Positions 1 to 6,560 of a stretch of 16,322 nucleotides of DNA are shown here, piece by piece (position 1 is the first letter of the stretch; each line of letters starts with the position of its first letter). Under the pieces are notes generated by a model, which saw only the letters and a program-made list of their open reading frames with translations, had not been told where the DNA came from and searched no databases. The DNA is from Candidatus Bipolaricaulota bacterium (GTDB lineage: Bacteria > Bipolaricaulota > Bipolaricaulia > M55B111), in contig JAGXLQ010000011.1 of NCBI GenBank assembly GCA_018334595.1, positions 1 through 16,322 of the forward strand, written 5' to 3'. The position numbers and the translations under genes are program-made.

Positions 1-721
1 CGGGAATGTTGATACCTTTGAGCTTACCTACGGTCCCTGAGTTGACTTTTGATAGGTTACGGTTGTCTTGGAGTCTTCTGTCTCTACGGACTCTACCTAC
101 CAGGTCAAAACCAGCTTGGTCTGCAGCTTCTATGACCCGTTTTACACATAGACCCCCATCCACCGCAACTACTACATTACAATCCAAGGGGAAAGAACGG
201 TTGAACTCTCTTATCATCTCCGCCGCCTGTTGGGTGGATTTCTTGAAGTCCTCCTCCTTGCACCTCTTTTTGTTCACGTAGGTTCGAAAGTCCCATGGTA
301 GGAGAAGCTTACCTACCTTAAGTGAACTTATCACCAGTTTCTGGCCCCGGCGTAAGCCTCTGGTCCTGGTATCGTAATGGAGACCTACTTTGGGTAAATC
401 TTTACCCCGTTTGGGCAATACGGTACCATCTATCAAGAGATATACGGTTGGGTTTCTACCTCTCCTGTTCCAGTAGTGGCGTTTGATTAGGTCAATCACC
501 AACTTCCTCTGAAAGCTTTTGACTAACTGAGATGGCCACTTGTCACCGTTGAAAAACCGGGACAGTGCCGGGCTACTTGCTAGATACGACAAGGCTTTCA
601 AGCTCTTTCTTCCGTCAGTCACACAGATACCTATCACCATCGAAAGGAACGAGTGCCATTGATAACTGGTCAGATGAGTTCGTATATTATTGTACAATTT
701 GTTTACAAGTTTGTTGACCAT
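1..721 (-). CDS. Insertion-sequence DDE transposase (IS4/IS701-like), partial, C-terminus outside the window
   Basis: A minus-strand frame is open from ATG 721 to the window edge (240 codons). It reads as a DDE transposase that would cut and rejoin the ends of its own insertion sequence. The first catalytic Asp is probably D98 in LIDGTVLPKRGK, followed by a GLHYDTRTRGLRRGQ segment. The second is probably D188 in VVVAVDGGLCVKR. The third acidic residue must lie beyond the window. The residues between (GQKLVISSLKVGKLLLPW) match the beta-strand-rich core seen in IS4/IS701-type enzymes. The start at 721 is chosen because AAAGGTGA lies just upstream; an in-frame ATG at 745 is possible but its ribosome site would abut it. 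The start lies in an inverted repeat (714-759). The family call is by motif; the exact IS family is not resolved and the element's ends are not seen. Confidence 0.75.
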   Translation of the reverse strand, partial: MVNKLVNKLYNNIRTHLTSYQWHSFLSMVIGICVTDGRKSLKALSYLASSPALSRFFNGDKWPSQLVKSFQRKLVIDLIKRHYWNRRGRNPTVYLLIDGTVLPKRGKDLPKVGLHYDTRTRGLRRGQKLVISSLKVGKLLLPWDFRTYVNKKRCKEEDFKKSTQQAAEMIREFNRSFPLDCNVVVAVDGGLCVKRVIEAADQAGFDLVGRVRRDRRLQDNRNLSKVNSGTVGKLKGINIP

Positions 722-759
722 GGTAGGTTCACCTTTTTTAAGCATCCTACCATGGTCAA
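714..759 (-). promoter_or_regulatory. Perfect 14-bp inverted repeat enclosing the transposase ribosome site and start codon
   Basis: Positions 714-727 (TTGACCATGGTAGG) and 746-759 (CCTACCATGGTCAA) are exact reverse complements with an 18-nt spacer. In the transposase mRNA the Shine-Dalgarno AAAGGTGA lies in the loop and the AUG at 721 lies in the 3' arm of the stem. Folding would therefore hide the start codon. Comparable hairpins in IS10 and IS50 limit translation from read-through transcripts that start outside the element; that role is inferred here. Confidence 0.6.
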
Positions 760-800
760 ACTTCTTTCCCTACCCCAACTGTCCGTCGTTTACGTGAAAT

Positions 801-980
801 TTATATAGGTGAAAGAATTGAGAACATAAGAGGGGCTCGCGGGGGGCTTTCCCGATTGACCGTGACCTCCGTCATCAGAACCGTCGGTTTCATCGGTCTT
901 CGGGCCCTGCAAATCCTTCCGAGCGGTAAAACCCCTGATCCGAAAGCCAGCCCCCTAAGCTGTAACTTTTTCTCATTTTC
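801..980 (-). pseudogene. Possible 3' relic of an IS200/IS605 tnpB gene; otherwise unexplained GC-rich spacer
   Basis: The stretch from 760 to 1033 contains no convincing intact gene. Its middle (about 835-960) is GC-rich with short inverted repeats, unlike the AT-rich spacers elsewhere in the window. The minus frame ending at 801 reads ...GVLPLGRICRARR, then PMKPTVLMTEVTVNRESP, a style that recalls the poorly conserved C-termini of TnpB proteins, whose 3' coding end overlaps the guide RNA in IS200/IS605 elements. No zinc ribbon or RuvC motif is present, so this is a guess. Its upstream part would have been lost where the peroxiredoxin gene now lies. The peroxiredoxin promoter should be near 985-1000 (TATGAT), but no good -35 box was found. 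Confidence 0.2.
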
Positions 981-1033
981 ATATATGATAATAAGAAGAG
1001 AAGCGCACACGTAACATAATAGGAGTGATTCAG

Positions 1034-1696
1034 ATGAACGAAGAAGAATCAATGCCCCTGATCGGGGACAAGTTTCCGGAGATGGAAGTAAACACAACTC
1101 ATGGAACGATCAACCTACCAGATGAGTACGCCGGCAAGTGGTTTGTCCTCTTCTCTCACCCCGGCGACTTCACGCCAGTATGTACGACAGAATTCTACGC
1201 TTTTCAAAAGAGGTACGATCAGTTCAGGGATCTGAACACCGAACTGATAGGGTTGAGCATAGACCAGGTACACAGCCACCTGAAGTGGGCGGAGTGGATA
1301 GAGGACAACCTGGGGGAGAAGATCGAATTCCCGATAATAGCCGACGGCATGGGAGAAGTCGGCTCCACTCTGGGCCTCATCCACCACACGGGCAGTACGG
1401 CAACTGTGCGAGCGGTCTTCATAGTGGACCCCGAGTCAACTATAAGGGCGATTCTCTACTACCCCGCCGAACTCGGGAGAAACATGGACGAGTTCGTCAG
1501 GATGATCAAGGGGTTCCAGATGGCGGAAAAAGAAGGAGTCGCTATACCGGCGAACTGGCCGGACAACGAACTGATCGACGACGAAGTTATCATGCCTCCA
1601 GCCGGAAGCGAGGAGATGATCGCCAAGAGAAAAGAACAGGAGGAAAAAGGAGAGATCGAGTGTTACGATTGGTGGCTCTGTCACAAGGAGTCATAG
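1034..1696 (+). CDS. Peroxiredoxin, Prx6 / archaeal 1-Cys-type
   Basis: A 220-aa thiol peroxidase that would reduce H2O2 and organic hydroperoxides in the cytoplasm. The peroxidatic Cys is C50 in SHPGDFTPVCTTEF, with T47 and R126 (in TVRAVFIVDP) as the other conserved catalytic residues. The C-terminal arm carries C210 and C216 (ECYDWWLCHKES). This is the pattern of archaeal Prx6-type enzymes such as those of Aeropyrum and Pyrococcus, which are about 215-250 aa long. ATG 1034 is preferred over the in-frame GTG at 1025 because the ribosome site AGGAGTGA (1021-1028) overlaps that GTG and lies 5 nt before the ATG. The gene stands alone: the transposase remnant is upstream and a minus-strand gene converges on it. 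It ends in TAG. The reductant partner is not evident. Confidence 0.93.
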   Translation: MNEEESMPLIGDKFPEMEVNTTHGTINLPDEYAGKWFVLFSHPGDFTPVCTTEFYAFQKRYDQFRDLNTELIGLSIDQVHSHLKWAEWIEDNLGEKIEFPIIADGMGEVGSTLGLIHHTGSTATVRAVFIVDPESTIRAILYYPAELGRNMDEFVRMIKGFQMAEKEGVAIPANWPDNELIDDEVIMPPAGSEEMIAKRKEQEEKGEIECYDWWLCHKES

Positions 1697-1708
1697 TAAC
1701 TAACTATC

Positions 1709-1740
1709 GGGGGCGGGTGAGCCCTTCCCTCTCCGTCCCC
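1709..1740 (+). terminator. Hairpin after the peroxiredoxin gene, possible terminator
   Basis: GGGGGCGG (1709-1716) pairs with CCGTCCCC (1733-1740), 8 bp with one G-U, and a 16-nt loop. It starts 13 nt after the peroxiredoxin stop. No clear T-run follows, so intrinsic termination is uncertain. The remaining spacer to 1855 holds nothing else I can support. Confidence 0.3.
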
Positions 1741-1855
1741 GGGTCTTTCAATATCTCCATCGGACCTATCCCGTTCTTACGTTTGTATTTCACCCAACCG
1801 GCCTGCTCACTGGAGCTCCATTAGACATAGATAACCCTAACATCCCAATAATTAC

Positions 1856-2080
1856 TTACACGTACAACGAGATGGCCATTACCGCGTGAACGCTGGCTGC
1901 CAGGACGGTTATCTCGGCTAACCAGTGGTGGTATTTGGGGTGGATTCTTGTTATTCTTTTTTTGTTAAGAATCATTACAAGTGCGGTAAGTATGAGCAGA
2001 ACATAGGTAAATATCCCTACAAAGGCAATTACCGGTAGACCGAGAAAATAGGTGTATGCGATCTCTCGAATTATGCTCAT
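1856..2080 (-). CDS. Small two-helix membrane protein with helix histidines (hypothetical)
   Basis: A 74-aa protein I do not recognise by name. It has a hydrophobic segment at about residues 10-38, a short basic loop (NKKRITRIH) and a second hydrophobic segment at about 53-74. Histidines lie at 47, 51, 52 and 65. H51 or H52 with H65 gives a 13-14 residue spacing on one helix, as seen for axial haem ligands in cytochrome b-type and ferric-reductase-like membrane proteins. Haem binding is inference only. ATG 2080 follows a weak ribosome site (CTGGG). The gene is divergent from the secreted superoxide-reductase-like/CHRD gene at 2142, with only 61 nt between the starts, so the two could share regulation. 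The even hydrophobic pattern supports it being real. Confidence 0.55.
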   Translation of the reverse strand: MSIIREIAYTYFLGLPVIAFVGIFTYVLLILTALVMILNKKRITRIHPKYHHWLAEITVLAASVHAVMAISLYV

Positions 2081-2141
2081 ATTACCCAGAGGTTAATACA
2101 ATCGGCTGACCCAATCAACTTTTCTCATATGGAGGTATAAA

Positions 2142-2960
2142 ATGATAACTAGCTTTGATAACAATCGGGGCCTTAGAACCGCCACCTTACTATCAATCAC
2201 GTTCCTTTTACTGGCATTTCTCTCGACTTCCGTCCTGGCCCACCCACCTTCCAGCCTGGGAGTTGAGTACAACGGGGAGGACCGCCTTTTATCAGTAGAA
2301 ATTCAACACCGGGTGGGCAATACGTCCAGGCACTACATCGAACGCGTGACGGTATCCGTCAACGGGGAAAGGGTGTTGGAGGAGAGTTACGACGAACAGG
2401 CCACCAGATCGGGCGAGACCCTGGAATACAACGTACCGGCGCAAACCGGCGACTCGATCGAGGTAGTCGCTGAATGTAACCGATTTGGCGACATGTCCCA
2501 AACCATCCAGGTAGAAGGAGTACCGTCACCAAGCTCGGTCCTTCTCATGGGGGACCTGGGGACGGAAACAGAGGTACCGCCGGTCCACTCGGATACACCT
2601 TCAGGTGCATCCGGCCTGGCTATAGCTATTCTGGACGGGGAGGATAATACACTTCAATACTCGTTGGTCTACAAGGGCCTTAGCGGTACCCCTACGGCCG
2701 CACACTTCCACAGGGGCGCCAGCGGCGAGACCGGTCCCCCAGTCAAGACGATATTCGGCGCACCCGAGATAGAGGGGGTTCCTGGTGAGGCACCCGGGGG
2801 CCCTTCAGGGCTTATCACCGGTAAGTGGTCTCGACAAGGAAAGCAGCCCCTTACCGACAAACTGGAAGAGGCGATCCACGCCGGAGAGATATACGTGAAC
2901 GTCCACACAGAGTTAAACGGTGGCGGAGAGATCAGGGCTCAGCTGGAGAAACAGAGCTAA
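2142..2960 (+). CDS. Secreted protein: superoxide-reductase-like domain plus CHRD domain
   Basis: 272 aa. A signal peptide (hydrophobic 14-32, cleavage probably after VLA at 33) lacks a lipobox, so the protein should be exported and soluble. Residues 34-125 resemble the iron-binding (centre II) domain of desulfoferrodoxin/superoxide reductase: H56 and H64 fall in QHRVGNTSRHYIERVTV, comparable to the HPNTPEHHI region, and C112 falls in AECNRFG, comparable to CNIHG. H34 may be a further ligand. The last centre-II His is F115 here. Residues 134-269 are a CHRD domain (PF07452 type), with TETEVPPV near the start, AAHFHRGASGETGPPV in the middle and GEIYVNVHTELNGGGEIRAQL at the end. CHRD domains are extracellular beta modules of poorly known function. 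GGAGGT at 2131 is 5 nt before the ATG, which fixes the start. The domain parallels are by eye; the enzyme activity is not established. Confidence 0.8.
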   Translation: MITSFDNNRGLRTATLLSITFLLLAFLSTSVLAHPPSSLGVEYNGEDRLLSVEIQHRVGNTSRHYIERVTVSVNGERVLEESYDEQATRSGETLEYNVPAQTGDSIEVVAECNRFGDMSQTIQVEGVPSPSSVLLMGDLGTETEVPPVHSDTPSGASGLAIAILDGEDNTLQYSLVYKGLSGTPTAAHFHRGASGETGPPVKTIFGAPEIEGVPGEAPGGPSGLITGKWSRQGKQPLTDKLEEAIHAGEIYVNVHTELNGGGEIRAQLEKQS

Positions 2961-2985
2961 ACCACGGTCCTAGAAGACCAAACAC

Positions 2986-3020
2986 GCCCCGGAGATATAT
3001 ACACCTCCGGGGCTTATCTC
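2986..3020. terminator. Terminator hairpin between convergent genes
   Basis: GCCCCGGAG (2986-2994) and CTCCGGGGC (3005-3013) form a perfect 9-bp stem with a 10-nt loop. TTATCT follows on the plus strand and GTGTTT on the minus strand. It sits 25 nt past the CHRD gene stop and about 30 nt past the end of the minus-strand otsA-like gene, so it may serve both. Confidence 0.7.
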
Positions 3021-3043
3021 CAATCACCTAGAAGCCGACAAGG

Positions 3044-4546
3044 TCAATTTCGCCTCATAACCTGCTTCTCCCCGGCCTCCTGTGCGAACGGGGCAAATTC
3101 TGCCATCGAGTGCAGCCTATGGGCCCTGTCCAGGTCCCCGAGGAAGTTCTCAGCCCAGGAGGAAAGGTCTTCCGTCTTAACCTTACGCCTGAGCTCCTCC
3201 CACCTTTCTTTCTTCTCACCTTCGGGCATCTCGATCGCCTTCTTGATCGCACCTGCCACCTGGTCCGAGTCGTAGGGGTTCACGTGGATGGCCTCGTCAA
3301 GTTGTTCGCTGGAGCCGGCAAACTCGGAGAGAATGAGCACCTTTGGCTCCTCGTTGGCGGCAATGAACTCCTTGGAGACCAGGTTCATTCCGTCAAGCCC
3401 GGGGGTCACCAGGCCGACATCCGCAGCCCGGTACTCTGCAATTAACTTTTTCTGAGGGATCCCCTGCCAGAACAGGCTAATTGGCGTCCAATCGTGATTC
3501 CCGAAGTTTCCGTTAAACTCCGACACGCCGCGATTTATCTCGTTCTTTTCCTTCTGATATTCGGATATTTCCGTCCTGCTGGTAGGCGTCCGTTGGACCA
3601 TTGCTATCTTTTCTTGATAGGTCGGATTCTTCCTGAGGAACTTCTTAAACGCCCTAATCCTCTCCGGGATTCCTTTAGTATAGTCCTGACGGTCGACACC
3701 CAGCACTAACTTCTTGTCCTTGTACATTTTCCTTATGTCCAACTCTTCCCCATCAGTTTCCGTCTCATTGAAGAATTCGAAGTCCACGCCCAGGGGGTAC
3801 GCCTCCACCTGAATTTCCTCTTCTCCGAGCTTAAAGCTGTTGGAATCGAGATCGAACCTTGCCCCGCATCCCCCGGCGCAGCGGAGTAGGTTATTGGCAT
3901 ATTTCTCCAGGTGTAACCCCATCAGGTCAGCCGCGGCTAGCCCTTCGAGGATTCTTCGCCTGTGCGGGACCTTTCCGAAGTTTTCCCAGGGTGGCCACGG
4001 GATGTGCCAGAAGACTCCAATCTTGGCATCCGGTACCTCGTCCCTCACCAGCTTTGGCACCAGGGCAAGGTGATAGTCGTGCACCCATACAGTATCTCCG
4101 GGCTCATAGGCCTCAACAACCGCTCTGGCGTATTCCCGGTTACAGGGAAGGTAACCCTCGGCCCAGTATTCTCCTTCCCTTTCCAGGTCCGCCTTCGATG
4201 GAAATGAGTGGAATATAGGCCAGAGTACTCTGTTGGCGTAACCTCGGTAGAACTTGTCGTACCTTTCCGGTGAGAAATCGAGCCTCTTTAACGTATACCG
4301 CTTGTCTTCAGGGACGTCCGGAAAATCAGGTACGGAAACTTCGCCCTCCGAGTTTACGACCTCGGCATCACGATCACCCCGCCCGTAGGCGATCCACACG
4401 CCACCGGTCTCTCTCATCTGGGGATTCATGGCAGTGGTTAACCCGCCTTCTACCTCTTTACATACAGTTTTCCCGTCGTCCCGGGATTCGTGTTTGTACG
4501 GTTCAGCATTCGAGACAACAATCATCTTTCCTTGTCCTCCGTCCAT
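3044..4546 (-). CDS. otsA: Trehalose-6-phosphate synthase-like glycosyltransferase (GT20)
   Basis: A 500-aa cytoplasmic GT20 enzyme that would transfer glucose from a nucleotide sugar (UDP-glucose in E. coli OtsA) to glucose-6-phosphate, for osmolyte or stress-sugar synthesis. Seen: VEGGL near the N-terminus, W51 in GGVWIAYG, WVHDYHL (154-160), HIPWPPWE (181-188), GVDRQDYTKGIPERI with R286 and K291, DGMNLVSKEF with D385 and E393, and LILSEFAGSSEQL. Length is close to the family norm (about 450-500). The usual VSNRxP acceptor-side Arg is A14 here (VVSNAEP). ATG 4546 follows GGAGGGGTGA; ATG 4525 (MIVVSN..., preceded by GGAGGA) is an equally plausible start and GTG 4555 less so. No phosphatase (otsB) is adjacent, and glucosylglycerol-phosphate synthase is a related alternative. 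Ends in TGA. Confidence 0.87.
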   Translation of the reverse strand: MDGGQGKMIVVSNAEPYKHESRDDGKTVCKEVEGGLTTAMNPQMRETGGVWIAYGRGDRDAEVVNSEGEVSVPDFPDVPEDKRYTLKRLDFSPERYDKFYRGYANRVLWPIFHSFPSKADLEREGEYWAEGYLPCNREYARAVVEAYEPGDTVWVHDYHLALVPKLVRDEVPDAKIGVFWHIPWPPWENFGKVPHRRRILEGLAAADLMGLHLEKYANNLLRCAGGCGARFDLDSNSFKLGEEEIQVEAYPLGVDFEFFNETETDGEELDIRKMYKDKKLVLGVDRQDYTKGIPERIRAFKKFLRKNPTYQEKIAMVQRTPTSRTEISEYQKEKNEINRGVSEFNGNFGNHDWTPISLFWQGIPQKKLIAEYRAADVGLVTPGLDGMNLVSKEFIAANEEPKVLILSEFAGSSEQLDEAIHVNPYDSDQVAGAIKKAIEMPEGEKKERWEELRRKVKTEDLSSWAENFLGDLDRAHRLHSMAEFAPFAQEAGEKQVMRRN

Positions 4547-4609
4547 GTCGATCACCCCTCCATTGTGGTCCTCGAAAATATCCCTGAAACCGATATTTGT
4601 TGAGTTTGA

Positions 4610-4629
4610 TTGACTGCGGCAACAGTCAA
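4610..4629. promoter_or_regulatory. Inverted repeat TTGACTG-n6-CAGTCAA, candidate operator for otsA
   Basis: A perfect 7-bp inverted repeat with a 6-nt spacer, about 65 nt upstream of the otsA-like start. If the weak minus-strand promoter at 4631-4659 is real, the repeat lies right after the -10 box, where a repressor would block transcription. It is also a short RNA hairpin in the leader. No regulator is identified. Confidence 0.35.
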
Positions 4630-4849
4630 CGATTAAGAATAATAACGACGTGAAGTCAATGAGGTTTTTTGATGGGAACCGTGCATATCATACCCTAACA
4701 CCTGCTCGTAGCAGAGTCGATAACTCCGTGATAAATTATTAAAAAAATGCTCCGGTCATTTCAACCCCGTTGGCTTCAATGGCCCACCCCTCGAAAGCTT
4801 CCGGCGGGAATCCTTTATCCACACAAAATCTACACATCTACTTCATCAC

Positions 4850-4879
4850 TTGACCACAAACTGAGCGTATAGTTATATC
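4850..4879 (+). promoter_or_regulatory. Candidate sigma70 promoter for the DUF2202 gene
   Basis: TTGACC (4850-4855), an 18-nt spacer, and TATATC (4874-4879), about 47 nt before the ATG at 4926. Spacing and box sequences are acceptable but not consensus. Confidence 0.45.
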
Positions 4880-4925
4880 GGTTGTCAGACCCTGGATAGA
4901 AAGCAGTCCACTGGAGGTGGATAAA

Positions 4926-5738
4926 ATGAAGGTAAATGTATTTAACAACAAGATAACGGGTTTTGTTCTCAGCCTGGTAGTCGGATTGGTACTCGTCGGT
5001 AGCGCGTTTTCACTTACGGCTACAGCAGATGAAGAAACCTACGGGGCAGAAAACGTGACGCCGGAGAAGAGTTACACCATCGAGGAGATGCTGAACTACG
5101 CACTCGAGGACGAGTACAAGGCGCGCGCGGAGTACGAATTCATTATCAAAAAGATGGACGGAGACAGGCCGTTCACCAATATACTCAAGGCGGAAGAAAC
5201 TCATATCGCTCTGCTGAAGCCGCTGTTTGAGGAATACGGCGTGCAGCTTCCCGAGGACGAAGCGGCTGCACACACAGTATTGGTTGAGAGCATAGACGAG
5301 GCCCTAGAGACAGGCGTTCAGGCCGAGATAGATAACATCGCCATGTACAAGCAGTTCCTCGCCCAGGACCTCCCGGCGGACCTCGAGAACGCCTTCACCA
5401 GGTTGAAGAGCGCGTCCGAGAGCCACCTGGAAGCATTCCAACAGGCTCTGTCAGGCGGTGGCCGGGACTGGTCAAAAAAAAGTAACACAGAAAACGGGCA
5501 AGCCTCCGTAGAAGATAAAGGGAACGGTAACTGGAACGAGAACCCTTCGGTCAACCAATTCGGCAGAGACCGAAATAACGGTCAGAAGACACAAGCGTGT
5601 AGCGGGAGAAACTACGAACCTGAAGACAGCTTAAGAGGTAAGGATACGAGTAAGGGAAACTGTGACGATGAAGGACACCACGGCAACTTCTCACAGCAGG
5701 AAAGAAGTCAGGAAAAGAGCGAGCGCGGGAGAAGGTAA
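4926..5738 (+). CDS. Secreted DUF2202 ferritin-like protein with disordered C-terminal tail
   Basis: 270 aa. A signal peptide (hydrophobic core about 12-30, cleavage near ATA/D35) without a lipobox predicts export. Residues 50-175 form a DUF2202 four-helix ferritin-like domain. Putative metal ligands are E61 or E63 on helix 1, E90 and H93 in AEETH on helix 2, E134 in QAEIDN on helix 3, and E165 and H167 in ASESHLEAF on helix 4. Such domains can hold a di-iron centre; the substrate of DUF2202 proteins is not established. Residues 176-270 are a polar Asn/Gly/Lys/Arg-rich tail with two Cys and no predicted fold, unusual for the family. ATG 4926 is chosen over the in-frame GTG at 4917 because that GTG lies inside the ribosome site GGAGGTG (4913-4919). 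A terminator follows, so it is probably monocistronic. Confidence 0.85.
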   Translation: MKVNVFNNKITGFVLSLVVGLVLVGSAFSLTATADEETYGAENVTPEKSYTIEEMLNYALEDEYKARAEYEFIIKKMDGDRPFTNILKAEETHIALLKPLFEEYGVQLPEDEAAAHTVLVESIDEALETGVQAEIDNIAMYKQFLAQDLPADLENAFTRLKSASESHLEAFQQALSGGGRDWSKKSNTENGQASVEDKGNGNWNENPSVNQFGRDRNNGQKTQACSGRNYEPEDSLRGKDTSKGNCDDEGHHGNFSQQERSQEKSERGRR

Positions 5739-5767
5739 CGGAAGGACAGACACCCTGAGCCACCTAA

Positions 5768-5804
5768 CGGCCAGGTGGTCGAACCGCCTGGCCGCTTATC
5801 TTTT
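5768..5804 (+). terminator. Intrinsic terminator of the DUF2202 gene
   Basis: CGGCCAGGTGG (5768-5778) pairs with CCGCCTGGCCG (5784-5794), 11 bp with one G-U and a TCGAA loop, followed by CTTATCTTTT. It lies 30 nt after the stop and just before the next promoter. Confidence 0.85.
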
Positions 5805-5806
5805 CC

Positions 5807-5835
5807 TTGATTATCCGGTCAGTTAATTCTATAAG
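5807..5835 (+). promoter_or_regulatory. Sigma70-type promoter of the two-component operon
   Basis: TTGATT (5807-5812), a 17-nt spacer, and TATAAG (5830-5835), 32 nt before the response-regulator ATG. It starts 2 nt after the preceding terminator's T-run. Confidence 0.65.
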
Positions 5836-5867
5836 TTGAAAGAACAAAGACCGATAGGTGGATAGAG

Positions 5868-6554
5868 ATGCAAAAGATTCTAATTGTTGAGGACGAAGGA
5901 AGAATAGTCCGGTTGATCCGTGATTATCTAAAGAAGGAAGGTTACGACGTCCTCGACGCCAGAGACGGAGAAGAGGGCCTGGCCGTCTTCCAACGGCAGG
6001 ACCCGGCCTTGATCATCCTGGACCTCATGCTGCCTAGGTTGGACGGCCTCGAGGTTGCCAAACAGATAAGAAAGGACTCCGATGTACCGATAATAATGCT
6101 GACGGCAAAGACGGAAGAAGCCGATCGCGTCACGGGCCTGGAACTAGGTGCGGACGATTATATGACGAAACCATTTAGCCTGAGGGAACTGGCCGCACGA
6201 ATAAAGGCGATATTCCGGCGCACAAGGGGAGACGTGACAAAATCGGAAGTAATAAGTCAGGGCGATTTGACGGTCAATACGAAAACCCACCAGGTGAAGT
6301 TAACCGGAGAAGAGGTAGACTTGACCCCCACCGAGTTCGACCTGCTATCCGTAATGGCCAGCAATCCCGGCAGGGCATTTACCCGTCATAATCTGCTGGA
6401 AGAAATTGGTCATTTTCCGGGCGAAAGGGTCAAACGTATAATCGACACACACATCAAGAACTTGCGAAAGAAATTGAGCAGACCCGAGGGAGCCGAAAAG
6501 TACATCGAAACTGTCCACGGAGTGGGCTACCGTTTCCGTGACGACCTTCAATAG
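5868..6554 (+). CDS. OmpR/PhoB-family response regulator
   Basis: A 228-aa DNA-binding response regulator. The receiver domain (about 1-115) has the acidic pair E8/D9, phospho-acceptor D52 in LIILDLMLPRLDG, T79 in MLTAKT and K101 in MTKPF. The winged-helix domain (about 130-226) includes VDLTPTEFDLLSVMASNPG and ends in YIETVHGVGYRF, the standard OmpR-type ending. ATG 5868 has AGGTGG (5856-5861) 6 nt upstream. It is followed after 6 nt by the sensor kinase gene, so the pair is surely one operon. Target genes cannot be read from the sequence; the flanking DUF2202 and methyltransferase genes are candidates by position only. Ends in TAG. Confidence 0.96.
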   Translation: MQKILIVEDEGRIVRLIRDYLKKEGYDVLDARDGEEGLAVFQRQDPALIILDLMLPRLDGLEVAKQIRKDSDVPIIMLTAKTEEADRVTGLELGADDYMTKPFSLRELAARIKAIFRRTRGDVTKSEVISQGDLTVNTKTHQVKLTGEEVDLTPTEFDLLSVMASNPGRAFTRHNLLEEIGHFPGERVKRIIDTHIKNLRKKLSRPEGAEKYIETVHGVGYRFRDDLQ

Positions 6555-6560
6555 GGTGTT

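Larger units (their letters stand above)
4547..4912. other. Divergent intergenic region between otsA-like and DUF2202 genes
   Basis: About 370 nt with no coding frame I can support. It holds an inverted repeat (4610-4629) on the otsA side, a candidate minus-strand promoter (AGTCAA at 4654-4659, i.e. TTGACT, 17 nt, then weak TTAATC at 4636-4631), an A/T-rich patch around 4730-4750, and a candidate plus-strand promoter (4850-4879). The middle (4660-4840) shows nothing clear. Confidence 0.5.

Noticed and set aside
1138..1824. 228-codon plus frame over the peroxiredoxin gene
   Set aside because: It lies in another frame of a gene with clear catalytic motifs, and its translation is Arg/Gly/His-rich with no motif.
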